Assembly (NCBI RefSeq): GCF_026340655.1
Contig: NZ_JAPEOZ010000001.1
Span: 434,001 to 498,000, forward strand
Reading direction: 5' to 3'
Length of the DNA stretch: 64,000 nt
Source: Streptomyces sp. NBC_01275
GTDB taxonomy: Bacteria > Actinomycetota > Actinomycetes > Streptomycetales > Streptomycetaceae
Positions 8,588 to 18,007 of this stretch are shown piece by piece; position 1 is the first letter of the stretch; each line of letters starts with the position of its first letter. The position numbers and the translations under genes are program-made. The notes under the pieces were generated by a model. That model made no database searches, had not been told where the DNA came from, and saw nothing but the letters and a program-made list of their open reading frames with translations.

Positions 8588-10105
8588 ATGGCTGACTTCG
8601 TCGGCGCGGTGGACCAAGGCACCACCAGCACCCGATTCATGATCTTCGACCACGCGGGCAACGAGGTGGCGAAGCACCAACTGGAGCACGCGCAGATCCT
8701 CCCGCGCTCCGGGTGGGTCGAGCACGACCCGGTGGAGATCTGGGAGCGCACCAACTCGGTGATGCAGAACGCCCTGCGGCACGGGAACCTGGCGCCGGAG
8801 GACCTGGCGGCGATCGGCATCACGAATCAGCGGGAGACCACCGTCGTATGGGATCCGCGCAACGGACGCCCTTACTACAACGCCATCGTCTGGCAGGACA
8901 CCCGCACCGACTCCATCGCCGCGGCCCTGGAACGCTCAGGCCAGGGCGACGTCATCCGCCGCAAGGCGGGACTGCCGCCGGCGACGTACTTCTCCGGCGG
9001 CAAGATCCAGTGGATCCTGGAGAACGTCGACGGCGTCCGCGAGGCCGCCGAGCAGGGACACGCGGTCTTCGGCAACACGGACTGCTGGGTCCTGTGGAAC
9101 CTCACCGGCGGCCCCGACGGCGGCATCCACGCCACCGACGTGACCAACGCCAGCCGCACCATGCTGATGGACCTGGAGACCCTCGACTGGGACGACGAAC
9201 TGCTGGGCTTCTTCGGCATCCCCCGGCGCATGCTCCCCAAGATCAACCCCTCGTCCCACGCCGAGGCGTACGGGGTCACCCGTACCTCCCGCCCGCTGCG
9301 GGCCGCCATCCCCATCGCCGGGGTGCTCGGCGACCAGCAGGCGGCCACGGTCGGCCAGGTCTGCTACGCGCCGGGCGAGGCCAAGAACACCTACGGCACC
9401 GGCAACTTCCTGGTCCTCAACACCGGTACGGAGCTGGTGCGTTCGCAGAACGGGCTGCTCACCACGGTGGCCTACCAGTTCGGCGACAGCCCGGCGATCT
9501 ACGCCCTGGAGGGCTCCATCGCGGTCACCGGGTCCGCGGTGCAGTGGCTGCGGGACCAGTTGAAGATCATCAGCGACGCGGCCGAGAGCGAGACGCTGGC
9601 CCGTACCGTCGAGGACAACGGCGGGATGTACTTCGTCCCGGCCTTCTCGGGCCTGTTCGCCCCGTACTGGCGTTCCGACGCACGCGGCGCGATCGTCGGT
9701 CTCGCCCGCTACAACGACAACGGGCATCTCGCCCGCGCGACCCTGGAAGCCATCTGCTACCAGAGCCGCGACGTCGTCGAGGCGATGGAGCAGGACTCCG
9801 GCGTCCACCTGGACGTGCTGAAGGTCGACGGCGGCGTGACCGCCAACGACCTGTGCATGCAGATCCAGGCCGATGTGCTCGGCGTGCCGGTGAGCCGCCC
9901 GGTCGTCGCCGAGACCACCGCGCTCGGCGCCGCCTACGCGGCGGGGCTGGCCACCGGCTTCTGGCGCGACACCGACGAACTGCGCACCCACTGGCAGGAG
10001 TCCAAGCGCTGGGAGCCCCAGTGGTCCGAGGAACAGCGGGCCGAGGGGTACGCGGGCTGGAAGAAGGCGGTGGAGCGCACGCTCGACTGGGCCACCGTCG
10101 AGTAA
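8588..10105 (+). CDS. glpK: Glycerol kinase
   Basis: A 505-residue FGGY-family kinase that phosphorylates glycerol to sn-glycerol 3-phosphate in the cytoplasm. The N-terminal phosphate-1 motif [18 protein letters not shown], the segment [13 protein letters not shown], the [16 protein letters not shown] stretch in the middle, and the C-terminal [19 protein letters not shown] are all present. Length is normal for the family. It sits 24 bp downstream of glpF in one operon and is followed by a strong hairpin. Neither a glycerol-3-phosphate dehydrogenase nor a GylR regulator is adjacent, unlike the gyl operon of Streptomyces, so this may be a second glycerol locus. Confidence 0.96.
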   Translation: MADFVGAVDQGTTSTRFMIFDHAGNEVAKHQLEHAQILPRSGWVEHDPVEIWERTNSVMQNALRHGNLAPEDLAAIGITNQRETTVVWDPRNGRPYYNAIVWQDTRTDSIAAALERSGQGDVIRRKAGLPPATYFSGGKIQWILENVDGVREAAEQGHAVFGNTDCWVLWNLTGGPDGGIHATDVTNASRTMLMDLETLDWDDELLGFFGIPRRMLPKINPSSHAEAYGVTRTSRPLRAAIPIAGVLGDQQAATVGQVCYAPGEAKNTYGTGNFLVLNTGTELVRSQNGLLTTVAYQFGDSPAIYALEGSIAVTGSAVQWLRDQLKIISDAAESETLARTVEDNGGMYFVPAFSGLFAPYWRSDARGAIVGLARYNDNGHLARATLEAICYQSRDVVEAMEQDSGVHLDVLKVDGGVTANDLCMQIQADVLGVPVSRPVVAETTALGAAYAAGLATGFWRDTDELRTHWQESKRWEPQWSEEQRAEGYAGWKKAVERTLDWATVE

Positions 10106-10175
10106 CAGCCATTCATCGGAGGAATGACGGCAAAGCGGCTTTAGAGACAGTACCGGACAGTACTGACACCTGGCG

Positions 10176-10208
10176 GCCGGGGCGACGGAGAACATCCGTC
10201 GCCCCGGC
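10176..10208. terminator. Strong intrinsic-type hairpin after glpK
   Basis: A perfect 13-bp inverted repeat, GCCGGGGCGACGG and CCGTCGCCCCGGC, flanks a 7-nt AGAACAT loop, 70 bp after the glpK stop. There is no U-tract, which is common for high-GC actinobacterial terminators. It would separate glpFK from the ABC transporter operon downstream. Confidence 0.85.
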
Positions 10209-10215
10209 TGCATGT

Positions 10216-10260
10216 GTGCGCGCAACTCGTCGGTGACGACCTCTTGTCAGTGCGCGCAAC
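10216..10260. promoter_or_regulatory. Directly repeated GTGCGCGCAAC upstream of the sugar ABC operon
   Basis: The 11-mer GTGCGCGCAAC occurs at 10216-10226 and again at 10250-10260, 34 bp apart. Both lie in the promoter region of the binding-protein gene (start 10350). A different 12-mer, CATCGGAGGAAT, also occurs twice, at 10114-10125 and 10291-10302. The core GCGC is self-complementary. These are candidate binding sites for the GntR/FadR regulator encoded at the end of the operon; this is inference from position and repetition. Confidence 0.4.
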
Positions 10261-10349
10261 GCCGCCGTAACGTCCTCAGCATTCGAGATACATCGGAGGA
10301 ATCACCGCCTCGCGCGGCTCACAGCCCTGGCTAAGGAGAGAACCCGGCC

Positions 10350-11402
10350 ATGAAGCTCGCTCGCACCCGTTCCACCGCCGCAGCAGTCGGCGCCGTCGTC
10401 GCGGCCCTCACCCTCCTCACCGCGTGCAACCGGGACAGCTCGGGCTCGGGCGGGTCGGGCGGCGACAGCCCCGCCATCGGGATCGACCTGCCCCGCGCCG
10501 ACTCGGACTTCTGGAACTCCTACGCCGAATACCTGAAGAAGGACATCAAGACCGACGCGGTCAACGCGCTGCCGCTGAGCAACTCGCAGAACGACATCAC
10601 CAAACTGGTCGCCAACGTCCAGGTGTTCGAGAACACGGGCGCCAAGGCCGTCGTCATGGCCCCGCAGGACACCGGCGCCATCGCCTCCACCCTCGACACC
10701 CTCGCCTCGAAGAAGATCCCCGTGGTGAGCGTCGACACCCGCCCCGACAAGGGCGACGTCTACATGGTCGTACGCGCCGACAACCGGGCGTACGGCACCA
10801 AGGCCTGCGAGTTCCTCGGCAAGCAGCTCGGCGGCACGGGCAAGGTCGCCGAGCTGCAGGGGGCGTTGGACTCCATCAACGGGCGCGACCGCTCGGAGGC
10901 CTTCGCACAGTGCATGAAGGAGAAGTTCCCGAAGATCCAGGTGTTCGAGCTGCCCACCGACTGGAAGGGCGACGTGGCCTCCGCCAAGCTCCAGAGCCTG
11001 CTGGCCCAGCATCCCGACCTCAACGGCGTCTACATGCAGGCGGGCGGCGTCTTCCTGCAGCCGACGCTGGCCCTGCTGGAGCAGAAGGGACTGCTCAAGC
11101 CGGCCGGCCAGAAGGGGCACATCTCGATCATCTCCAACGACGGCATCCCGCAGGAGTTCGAAGCGATCCGCAAGGGCCAGATCGACGCCACCGTCTCCCA
11201 GCCCGCCGACCTCTACGCCAAGTACGCGCTGTACTACGCCCAGGCGGCGGCCGACGGCAAGACCTTCGAGCCCGGCAAGACGGACCACGACTCCACGATC
11301 ATCAAGATCCCGAACGGCCTCGAGGACCAGCTGCCGGCGCCGCTGGTGACGAAGGACAACGTGGACGACAAGACCCTGTGGGGCAACAACGTCGGCCAGT
11401 GA
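10350..11402 (+). CDS. Sugar ABC transporter substrate-binding lipoprotein
   Basis: A 350-residue type 1 periplasmic-binding-fold protein (Peripla_BP_4/RbsB-like). The signal peptide ends in a lipobox LLTAC at about residue 29, followed by a Ser/Gly linker, so it is anchored to the outer face of the membrane. The mature part reads AIGIDLPRADSDFWNSYAEY, then VMAPQDTGAIASTLDTLASKKIPVVSVDTRP, a family hallmark around the sugar-binding cleft. AAGGAGAG precedes the ATG. It starts an operon with a double ATPase, a permease and a GntR regulator. The sugar cannot be told from sequence alone. Confidence 0.9.
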   Translation: MKLARTRSTAAAVGAVVAALTLLTACNRDSSGSGGSGGDSPAIGIDLPRADSDFWNSYAEYLKKDIKTDAVNALPLSNSQNDITKLVANVQVFENTGAKAVVMAPQDTGAIASTLDTLASKKIPVVSVDTRPDKGDVYMVVRADNRAYGTKACEFLGKQLGGTGKVAELQGALDSINGRDRSEAFAQCMKEKFPKIQVFELPTDWKGDVASAKLQSLLAQHPDLNGVYMQAGGVFLQPTLALLEQKGLLKPAGQKGHISIISNDGIPQEFEAIRKGQIDATVSQPADLYAKYALYYAQAAADGKTFEPGKTDHDSTIIKIPNGLEDQLPAPLVTKDNVDDKTLWGNNVGQ

Positions 11403-11470
11403 CCGACCTGATCACCCCTCCTCCTCGTCCGCACCCCCTCGTCCCCTCCCCACGAAGGACGGTATCCCGC

Positions 11471-13066
<1,596 letters not shown>

Positions 13067-13068
13067 TC

Positions 13069-14112
13069 ATGTCCGCCACCACAGATGTCACCGACCCGGG
13101 AGCGGGCACGGCGCAGAAGCCCGCCGCCGAGGGCGCCCGGCGGAGGCTCGACCTCGGCCGCTTCCGTGAGCTGTCGCTGATCCCGGCCATCCTGGTCCTG
13201 GGGCTGATCGGGTTCATCGTCTCGCCGGCCTTCCTGACCTCGGACAACCTGATCGGCGTGGCCCAGCAGTCCACCGAGCTGAGCCTGCTGGTCCTCGCCA
13301 CCGCGCTGATCCTGATCTGCGGACGGATGGACCTGTCCCTGGAGTCGACCATCGGCGTGGCTCCGGTCATCGCCGTCTGGCTGGTCCTGCCCACCAGCGG
13401 CGCGCGGTTCACCGGCCTCGGGCTGTTCCCGGAGTGGACGGCCGTGCCGCTCTGTCTGCTGGTCGGCGTGGCGATCGGGGCCGTCAACGGGTTCCTGATC
13501 CTGAAGCTGCGCCTGAACGGCTTCATCGTCACCCTCGGCATGCTCACCATGCTGCGCGGGCTCCAGGTCGCACTCTCCGAGGGCCAGTCCATCGTCGAAC
13601 TGCCGTCCTCCTTCACCTACTTGGGCAAGGCGTCATGGTGGGGCGCGCCCGCCGCGATCTGGATCTGCGTGGTGCTGTTCGCCCTCGGCAGCGCCGCCCT
13701 GGCCTGGCTGCGGCACGGCCGGGCACTGTACGCGATCGGCGGCAACGCGGAGGCGGCGCGCACGGCAGGCATCCGGGTGGACCGGATCGTGTGGGCGGTC
13801 CTGATCATCGGCAGTCTGCTGGCCGCGTTCGCCGGCATCCTCTACAGCGGTCACTACGGCTCGATCTCCGCCACCCAGGGCAGCGGCTGGATCTTCCAGG
13901 TCTTCGCCGCGACCGTGATCGGCGGGGTCAGCCTCAACGGCGGCAAGGGCTCCGTGTTCGGCGCGCTGACCGGTGTGCTGACGCTCCAGCTCGTGGTCAA
14001 CGTGATGACGCTGGCGGGTGTGCCGCCGTTGTGGAACCAGTTCCTCAACGGCGCGATCATCATCGTCGCGCTGATCATCTCCCGCTTCGCGTCCGGCGAG
14101 AAGCAGGAGTAG
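13069..14112 (+). CDS. Sugar ABC transporter permease (RbsC-type)
   Basis: A 347-residue BPD_transp_2 family permease. A hydrophilic, Pro/Ala-rich N-terminus (~35 residues) precedes eight to ten membrane helices. Family motifs are visible: LILICGRMDLSLESTIGVAPV early, NGFIVTLGMLTMLRGLQVALSEG in the middle, YAIGGNAEAARTAGIRVD, and GGVSLNGGKGSVFGALTGVL near the end. The ATG lies 2 bp after the ATPase stop, so expression is coupled. It forms the membrane channel for the sugar delivered by the upstream lipoprotein. Confidence 0.92.
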   Translation: MSATTDVTDPGAGTAQKPAAEGARRRLDLGRFRELSLIPAILVLGLIGFIVSPAFLTSDNLIGVAQQSTELSLLVLATALILICGRMDLSLESTIGVAPVIAVWLVLPTSGARFTGLGLFPEWTAVPLCLLVGVAIGAVNGFLILKLRLNGFIVTLGMLTMLRGLQVALSEGQSIVELPSSFTYLGKASWWGAPAAIWICVVLFALGSAALAWLRHGRALYAIGGNAEAARTAGIRVDRIVWAVLIIGSLLAAFAGILYSGHYGSISATQGSGWIFQVFAATVIGGVSLNGGKGSVFGALTGVLTLQLVVNVMTLAGVPPLWNQFLNGAIIIVALIISRFASGEKQE

Positions 14113-14192
14113 CGCCAGGAGCGGAACCAGGAGCGACCGCAGGAGCGGAACCGGGAGTCGAATCGGCAGCAGTCGGGCAGAGAGGCACGCTC

Positions 14193-14894
14193 GTGGCAGT
14201 GACGGACGAGGCCATGGACAAGATCAAGGCGATGATCGTGGCCGGCGACCTCGCGCCGGGCTCGCGGCTGCCCAAGGAGGAGATCCTCGCCGGACAGCTC
14301 GGACTGTCCCGCAGTTCGCTGCGCGAGGCGGTGCGGGCGCTGACCGCCATGCGGATCCTGGTGACCCGCCAGGGGGACGGCACGTACGTGTCCAGTCTGG
14401 AGCCCCATCTCCTGCTGGAGGCGCTGTCCTTCGCCTCGGACGTCTCGCAGGGGCAGACGGCCCTGCAACTGCTCGAGGTGCGCCGGCTGCTCGAACCCCA
14501 GGCGACGGGGCTGGCCGCCACGCTGCTCGACGCGGAGGACCTCCAGGAGCTGGGCGCCATCCTGGAGCGGTCCCGGTCCGCCGCGACGGTCGAGGAGTTC
14601 GTCGGCCACGACATCGCGTTCCATCTGCGGATCGTCGAGGCGGTCGGCAATCCGGTGCTGTCCATGCTGCTGCGCGTGCTGTCCACCCGCACCCAGCGGG
14701 TCCGCATCGTCCGGGGCACCCGGACCCAGCGGGCCGTGGAGCACGCCCACCGGGAGCACGACGAGATTCTCCGCGCACTGCGGTCCCGCGACGCGCAGTT
14801 GGCGGTCTCCACCGCCACGGTCCACATCGCGGCGGTGGAGCAGTGGCTGGCGGCCGGCCTCGTCGGGGATCCCCTCGGCGCACTCGACGGCTGA
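14193..14894 (+). CDS. GntR/FadR-family transcriptional regulator
   Basis: A 233-residue regulator with an N-terminal winged helix (IVAGDLAPGSRLPKEEILAGQ, then LGLSRSSLREAVRALTAMRI, the helix-turn-helix) and an FCD all-helical effector domain (VRRLLEPQATGLAA, then VGHDIAFHLRIVEAVGNPVL, AHREHDEILRAL). GTG at 14193 is chosen because it begins right at the winged-helix domain. It follows the permease by 80 bp on the same strand and probably senses the imported sugar or a product. Direct repeats ahead of the operon are candidate operators. Confidence 0.87.
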   Translation: MAVTDEAMDKIKAMIVAGDLAPGSRLPKEEILAGQLGLSRSSLREAVRALTAMRILVTRQGDGTYVSSLEPHLLLEALSFASDVSQGQTALQLLEVRRLLEPQATGLAATLLDAEDLQELGAILERSRSAATVEEFVGHDIAFHLRIVEAVGNPVLSMLLRVLSTRTQRVRIVRGTRTQRAVEHAHREHDEILRALRSRDAQLAVSTATVHIAAVEQWLAAGLVGDPLGALDG

Positions 14895-14940
14895 CGGTGA
14901 CGGCTGACGGCTGACGGCTGACGGCTGACGGCTGACGGCT
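14891..14940. repeat. Heptamer tandem repeat (CTGACGG)n after the GntR gene
   Basis: CTGACGG is repeated six times in 50 bp, with one copy shortened to TGACGG. The array begins at the stop codon of the regulator gene. Each unit carries TGA, so readthrough in any frame is quickly stopped. It is probably a replication-slippage microsatellite in a convergent intergenic region. Confidence 0.75.
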
Positions 14941-14962
14941 TCCCGATCGGGTGCCCGGTCCG

Positions 14963-15514
14963 TCAGGACACGCCCTTCTTGGCGGCCGCGAGGATGGCTA
15001 CGAGGGTGTGGAAGAAGCGCGTCGTCGCGTCATGTCCCAGGTGCCGCTGGAAGCCCTTGGCGGCGGGGGGCCGCCCCTTGATCAGGTACCAGACCACGAA
15101 GGCCTCGTAGGGACTGGCGCCGATGATCTCCATGTCCTTCTTCGGGGACAGCAGCGGCAGCTCCAGCGCCGGATCGATCCGCTCGGTCGTGAACACCACG
15201 CAGCAGCGCATGCCCTCGGTGACGGTGACGTCCTTGAACGGGTCGAGCGCGATCAGCGCCTCCACCTCGGGGATCGTGCGCAGGCAGACCGCCACGTCGT
15301 AGCCGAGGGCTTCCCGGAGACCGGCGCCGATCGTGTCGGCGAGCACCTTCCGGTCCTCTTCGTCGGTCTCGAAGAAGACGTTCCCGCTCTGGATGTGGCT
15401 GCGGACGGAGTCGAAGCCCATGTCACGGAACAGCCCTCGCAGATGGTCCATCTTCACCGAGCGGCCGGGGACGTTGATGCCTCGCAGGAATGCGATGTAG
15501 AGCAAGACGATCAC
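14963..15514 (-). CDS. DUF1697 domain-containing protein
   Basis: About 183 residues. Near the N-terminus YIAFLRGINVPGRSVKMDHLRGLF, then SHIQSGNVFFET, match the DUF1697 family (ALLRGINVGG...N-V-x-S-GNV). The end, AKGFQRHLGHDATTRFFHTLVAILA, also matches: the family finishes with a T-x-R-x-W/F-x-T segment. The family has no firm biochemical role. Start is uncertain: GTG at 15514 or TTG at 15505 gives the usual short lead before LRGIN, while an in-frame ATG at 15562 would add residues not typical of the family. It is divergent from the LacI gene across a region with two inverted repeats. Confidence 0.83.
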   Translation of the reverse strand: MIVLLYIAFLRGINVPGRSVKMDHLRGLFRDMGFDSVRSHIQSGNVFFETDEEDRKVLADTIGAGLREALGYDVAVCLRTIPEVEALIALDPFKDVTVTEGMRCCVVFTTERIDPALELPLLSPKKDMEIIGASPYEAFVVWYLIKGRPPAAKGFQRHLGHDATTRFFHTLVAILAAAKKGVS

Positions 15515-15591
15515 CCTATCCGTGGGGAGCCCGGGTCCTGGACCGCGCCAGTCTAGCGACACCCCTGCGCGACTTTGAGTCGATAAGACCC

Positions 15592-15613
15592 ATATATCCC
15601 CAGGGGGATTTAT
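15592..15613. promoter_or_regulatory. AT-flanked inverted repeat in the DUF1697/lacI divergent region
   Basis: ATATATCCCC and GGGGATTTAT are inverted copies (one mismatch) around an AG centre. The site lies about 80 bp from the DUF1697 start, in an unusually AT-rich patch for this genome. It looks like an operator or promoter element; the protein that binds it is unknown. Confidence 0.45.
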
Positions 15614-15648
15614 CGCCGCAGGCGCGTTCCGAACTCTTGACGCCCGCG

Positions 15649-15682
15649 TTATGGCTGCGCAGGCATGACTGCGCAGCCATAA
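15649..15682. promoter_or_regulatory. Perfect 14-bp inverted repeat upstream of the LacI regulator gene
   Basis: TTATGGCTGCGCAG and its exact complement CTGCGCAGCCATAA flank a 6-nt GCATGA spacer, giving a 34-bp palindrome. It lies 86 bp before the LacI-family start and between divergent genes, so it does not terminate either neighbour. It could be an autoregulatory operator, or an RNA hairpin in the lacI leader if transcription starts upstream of it. Confidence 0.6.
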
Positions 15683-15767
15683 GGCGCGCCTGACATCATT
15701 GAGCTAGACGCCGAGCTTGCTGCCGGGCTCGACCCCGGGCTCGATCGAACGGCCACCGGGAGACGCC

Positions 15768-16976
15768 ATGACGCGAGGAACAGGGCGGGGCGGGAGTTCC
15801 GCCGCGCCGCGCAGTATGGACGTGGCCCGGCTGGCCGGGGTCTCCCAGAAGACGGTGTCCCGGGTCTTCAACGACGAGCCGTACGTCTCCGCCGACGTCC
15901 GCCGGCGCGTCCTGGAGGCCGCCGAACAGCTCGGCTACCGGCGCAACAACGCCGCTCGAGCCCTGGCCTCGGGACGGACCCGCTCCATCGGCGTGGTCAC
16001 CCTGGGCACCGCCCTGTACGGGCCCGCCTCGCTGCTCATGGGCGTCGAGCGGGCCGTCCGGGACACGGGCTACGCGCTCCGCGTGGTCAACACCATGGAG
16101 GGCGACCCGGCGGGTCTCGCCGGCGCCGTGGACTCGCTCCTCGACCAGGGCGTGGACGGCATCGTCGTCTCCGAGCCGATCGACGAGGAGGGCACGGGGG
16201 CAGAAGGACAGGCCCCCCTCCGGGTCGACGTACCCGTCCTCGTCCTCGGCGCGCCCTCCCCGGTCTCCGCGCCCCTGGTGCTGACCGCGGGGGTCGGAGC
16301 CGACCTGATGGCCCGCTCGGCGACCGCGCACCTGCTGGATCTGGGTCATCTGACGGTCCATCATCTGGCCGGTCCGCAACGGTGGTACGCCGCCCGGGAC
16401 CGGCTGGAGGGCTGGCGGGCGACGCTGATCGAACGGGGCAGCACCGTGCCCACGGTCGTCGAGGGCGACTGGTCGGCCGCTTCCGGCTACCGCGCGGGAC
16501 GCGTGCTGGCCGAGGACGGTGACGTCACGGCGGTCTTCGCCGCCAACGACGACATGGCGATCGGTCTGATCCGGGCGCTGTCGGAGGCCGGACGGCGGGT
16601 GCCTGAGGACGTCAGCGTCGTCGGCTTCGACGACGTCCCGGTCGCCGCCTATGTGACGCCTCCCCTCACCACGGTGCCCCAGCCGTTCGACGCCGTGGCG
16701 CAGGAGGGACTCAAGCGTCTCGTGCACGCGATCGAGAACCCGGACGCAGATCCCTTGCCGTCCAGCGACCCACCGGTCGACCTCGCCGTTCGCGCCTCCA
16801 CCGCACCACCGCCGGCCCGGACGACCCCGGCCGGCGGACGGCACACCGCCTCCCCCACCCGCGGAGGCACGCACAGTACGTCGTCGAGCCCGTCGTCACG
16901 CCGGTCGTCGAGCCCTTCGTCGCATCCGCCGTCGAGCGCGTCGTCGTCGAACGGAGGCTCCGCCCCTCGCCCCTGA
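15768..16976 (+). CDS. LacI-family transcriptional regulator with Ser-rich C-terminal tail
   Basis: A 402-residue regulator. The N-terminal HTH reads MDVARLAGVSQKTVSRVFNDE, followed by hinge residues NNAARALASGRTRSIGVV. The sugar-binding domain includes VTAVFAANDDMAIGLIRALSE and DVSVVGFDDVPVAAYVTPPLTTV. Family members normally end near VRASTAPP, but here about 60 more residues follow that are mostly Ser, Pro and Arg. This tail may come from a frameshift or repeat expansion. The start ATG at 15768 follows CGGGAGA. No sugar operon is adjacent on the same strand, so its target is unclear; the palindrome upstream may be its own operator. Confidence 0.88.
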   Translation: MTRGTGRGGSSAAPRSMDVARLAGVSQKTVSRVFNDEPYVSADVRRRVLEAAEQLGYRRNNAARALASGRTRSIGVVTLGTALYGPASLLMGVERAVRDTGYALRVVNTMEGDPAGLAGAVDSLLDQGVDGIVVSEPIDEEGTGAEGQAPLRVDVPVLVLGAPSPVSAPLVLTAGVGADLMARSATAHLLDLGHLTVHHLAGPQRWYAARDRLEGWRATLIERGSTVPTVVEGDWSAASGYRAGRVLAEDGDVTAVFAANDDMAIGLIRALSEAGRRVPEDVSVVGFDDVPVAAYVTPPLTTVPQPFDAVAQEGLKRLVHAIENPDADPLPSSDPPVDLAVRASTAPPPARTTPAGGRHTASPTRGGTHSTSSSPSSRRSSSPSSHPPSSASSSNGGSAPRP

Positions 16977-17368
16977 ACCCCACCGATCAGCCCGGACGCA
17001 GCACCCATGAACGGGCGCCTGATCCTCCTTCGAGCCGCTGCACCTATCACGCCCGCGCCCACCGCCCGCTGTGCTCAGGGCAACGCCGGGCCGCCCCTGA
17101 GCACAGGGGCCCTGAGCCAGGTCGTCGCACCTGGCGCCGATCGAGAACCCGTACCTGACCGGCGCGACCGCCGGAGCGCAGCCGACCCTTCGGACCGCAC
17201 TCACAGACGGTCCACAGGACTGAGAGCTCGTCGAGTGGGCGTGCACGGGGCGTGCGGTCGCCGTCCCGTGGTCGTTCAACGCGCCGACTGACCGAAAAAC
17301 AGTGCAACCTTTGGGCTAACCAGAATGTCTCACCTGATATCCGGCACTCCTACTCTTCGGGGGACATC
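16977..17368. other. Intergenic region, lacI to AMIN-like gene
   Basis: About 390 bp without a gene I can support. Short open frames here have no ribosome site and no recognisable protein features. The last 70 bp are AT-richer and hold the promoter candidate listed separately. The GC-rich first part may hold a terminator for lacI, but no clean hairpin was seen. Confidence 0.5.
17304..17330 (+). promoter_or_regulatory. Candidate ECF-sigma-type promoter of the AMIN-like gene
   Basis: GCAACC at 17304-17309 and GTCT at 17327-17330 are spaced by 17 bp, resembling the AAC...GTC pattern of ECF sigma factor promoters in actinobacteria. It lies 39 bp ahead of the start codon of the secreted protein gene. 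ECF control would suit a surface protein. This is a pattern match by eye only. Confidence 0.35.
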
Positions 17369-17950
17369 ATGGTACGAAGCAGCGCCGTCTGGGTGACCGC
17401 AGCCCTCATGACCGCCACGTTGGGCGTGGCCGCGGTTCCGGCCGTGGCCGCGCCGGTCGCCGCCGCGCAGGCCGTCGCCTGCCCCACCGGCTGGGGCAGC
17501 CTCGACAAGACATACCTCTCCAGCACCTCGACGCCCGTGACCAACGTCAGGACCGGCCGCCACGACTGCTACGACCGGCTCGTCATCGACGTGCCCGGCG
17601 CGGCCGGCGACGACCTCGGCTACTCCGTCGGGTACGTCGACACGCTGTACCAGGACGGTTCCGGCCGGGTCATCCCGGTCGGCGGCGGAGCCATCCTGGA
17701 AGTACGGGTGAACGCCCCCTCCTACGACCCGGAGACCGGCGCCTCCACCTACCCCGGCCGGGCCGGACAGCCCCTGCCCGGCGTGAACCTCACCGGGTAT
17801 CTCACCTTCCGCGACACCCGGTTCGCCAGCAGCTTCGAGGGCCAGACACAGCTCGGGCTCGGCGTGCGCGCCCGGCTGCCCTTCCGGGTACTGCGTCTGG
17901 ACGGCCACCTGGTCGTGGACGTCGCCCACAGCTGGACGGCCACCCGCTGA
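17369..17950 (+). CDS. Secreted AMIN-like domain protein
   Basis: A 193-residue exported protein. Residues 1-35 are a Sec signal peptide (VWVTAALMTATLGVAAVPAV, ending AVAAPVAAA). The mature part reads CPTGWGSLDKTYLSSTSTPV, HDCYDRLVIDVPG, YSVGYVDTLYQDGSGRVIPV and LEVRVNAPSYD, the pattern of the AMIN-like domain found in many Streptomyces secreted and lipoproteins. AMIN-type domains bind envelope components in other bacteria; the exact role here is unknown. Two cysteines may form a disulfide. The start ATG follows GGGGGAC. It is convergent with the downstream binding-protein gene. Confidence 0.82.
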   Translation: MVRSSAVWVTAALMTATLGVAAVPAVAAPVAAAQAVACPTGWGSLDKTYLSSTSTPVTNVRTGRHDCYDRLVIDVPGAAGDDLGYSVGYVDTLYQDGSGRVIPVGGGAILEVRVNAPSYDPETGASTYPGRAGQPLPGVNLTGYLTFRDTRFASSFEGQTQLGLGVRARLPFRVLRLDGHLVVDVAHSWTATR

Positions 17951-18007
17951 GGGGGTGCCGCCCGAGCGAGCGCCGGCCGAGCGAGCGCCGGGTCGGTCGT
18001 CGTCGGC

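Noticed and set aside
10126..10145. A six-codon leader peptide after CATCGGAGGA before the glpK terminator
   Set aside because: The ribosome-site spacing is almost zero and the peptide has no regulatory codon run.
15649..15682. Rho-independent terminator for lacI or the DUF1697 gene
   Set aside because: It lies between divergent start codons, so neither gene ends here, and there is no U-tract.
16977..17368. Small gene at 17007-17291
   Set aside because: No ribosome site, no protein-like composition and no recognisable motif; treated as intergenic.
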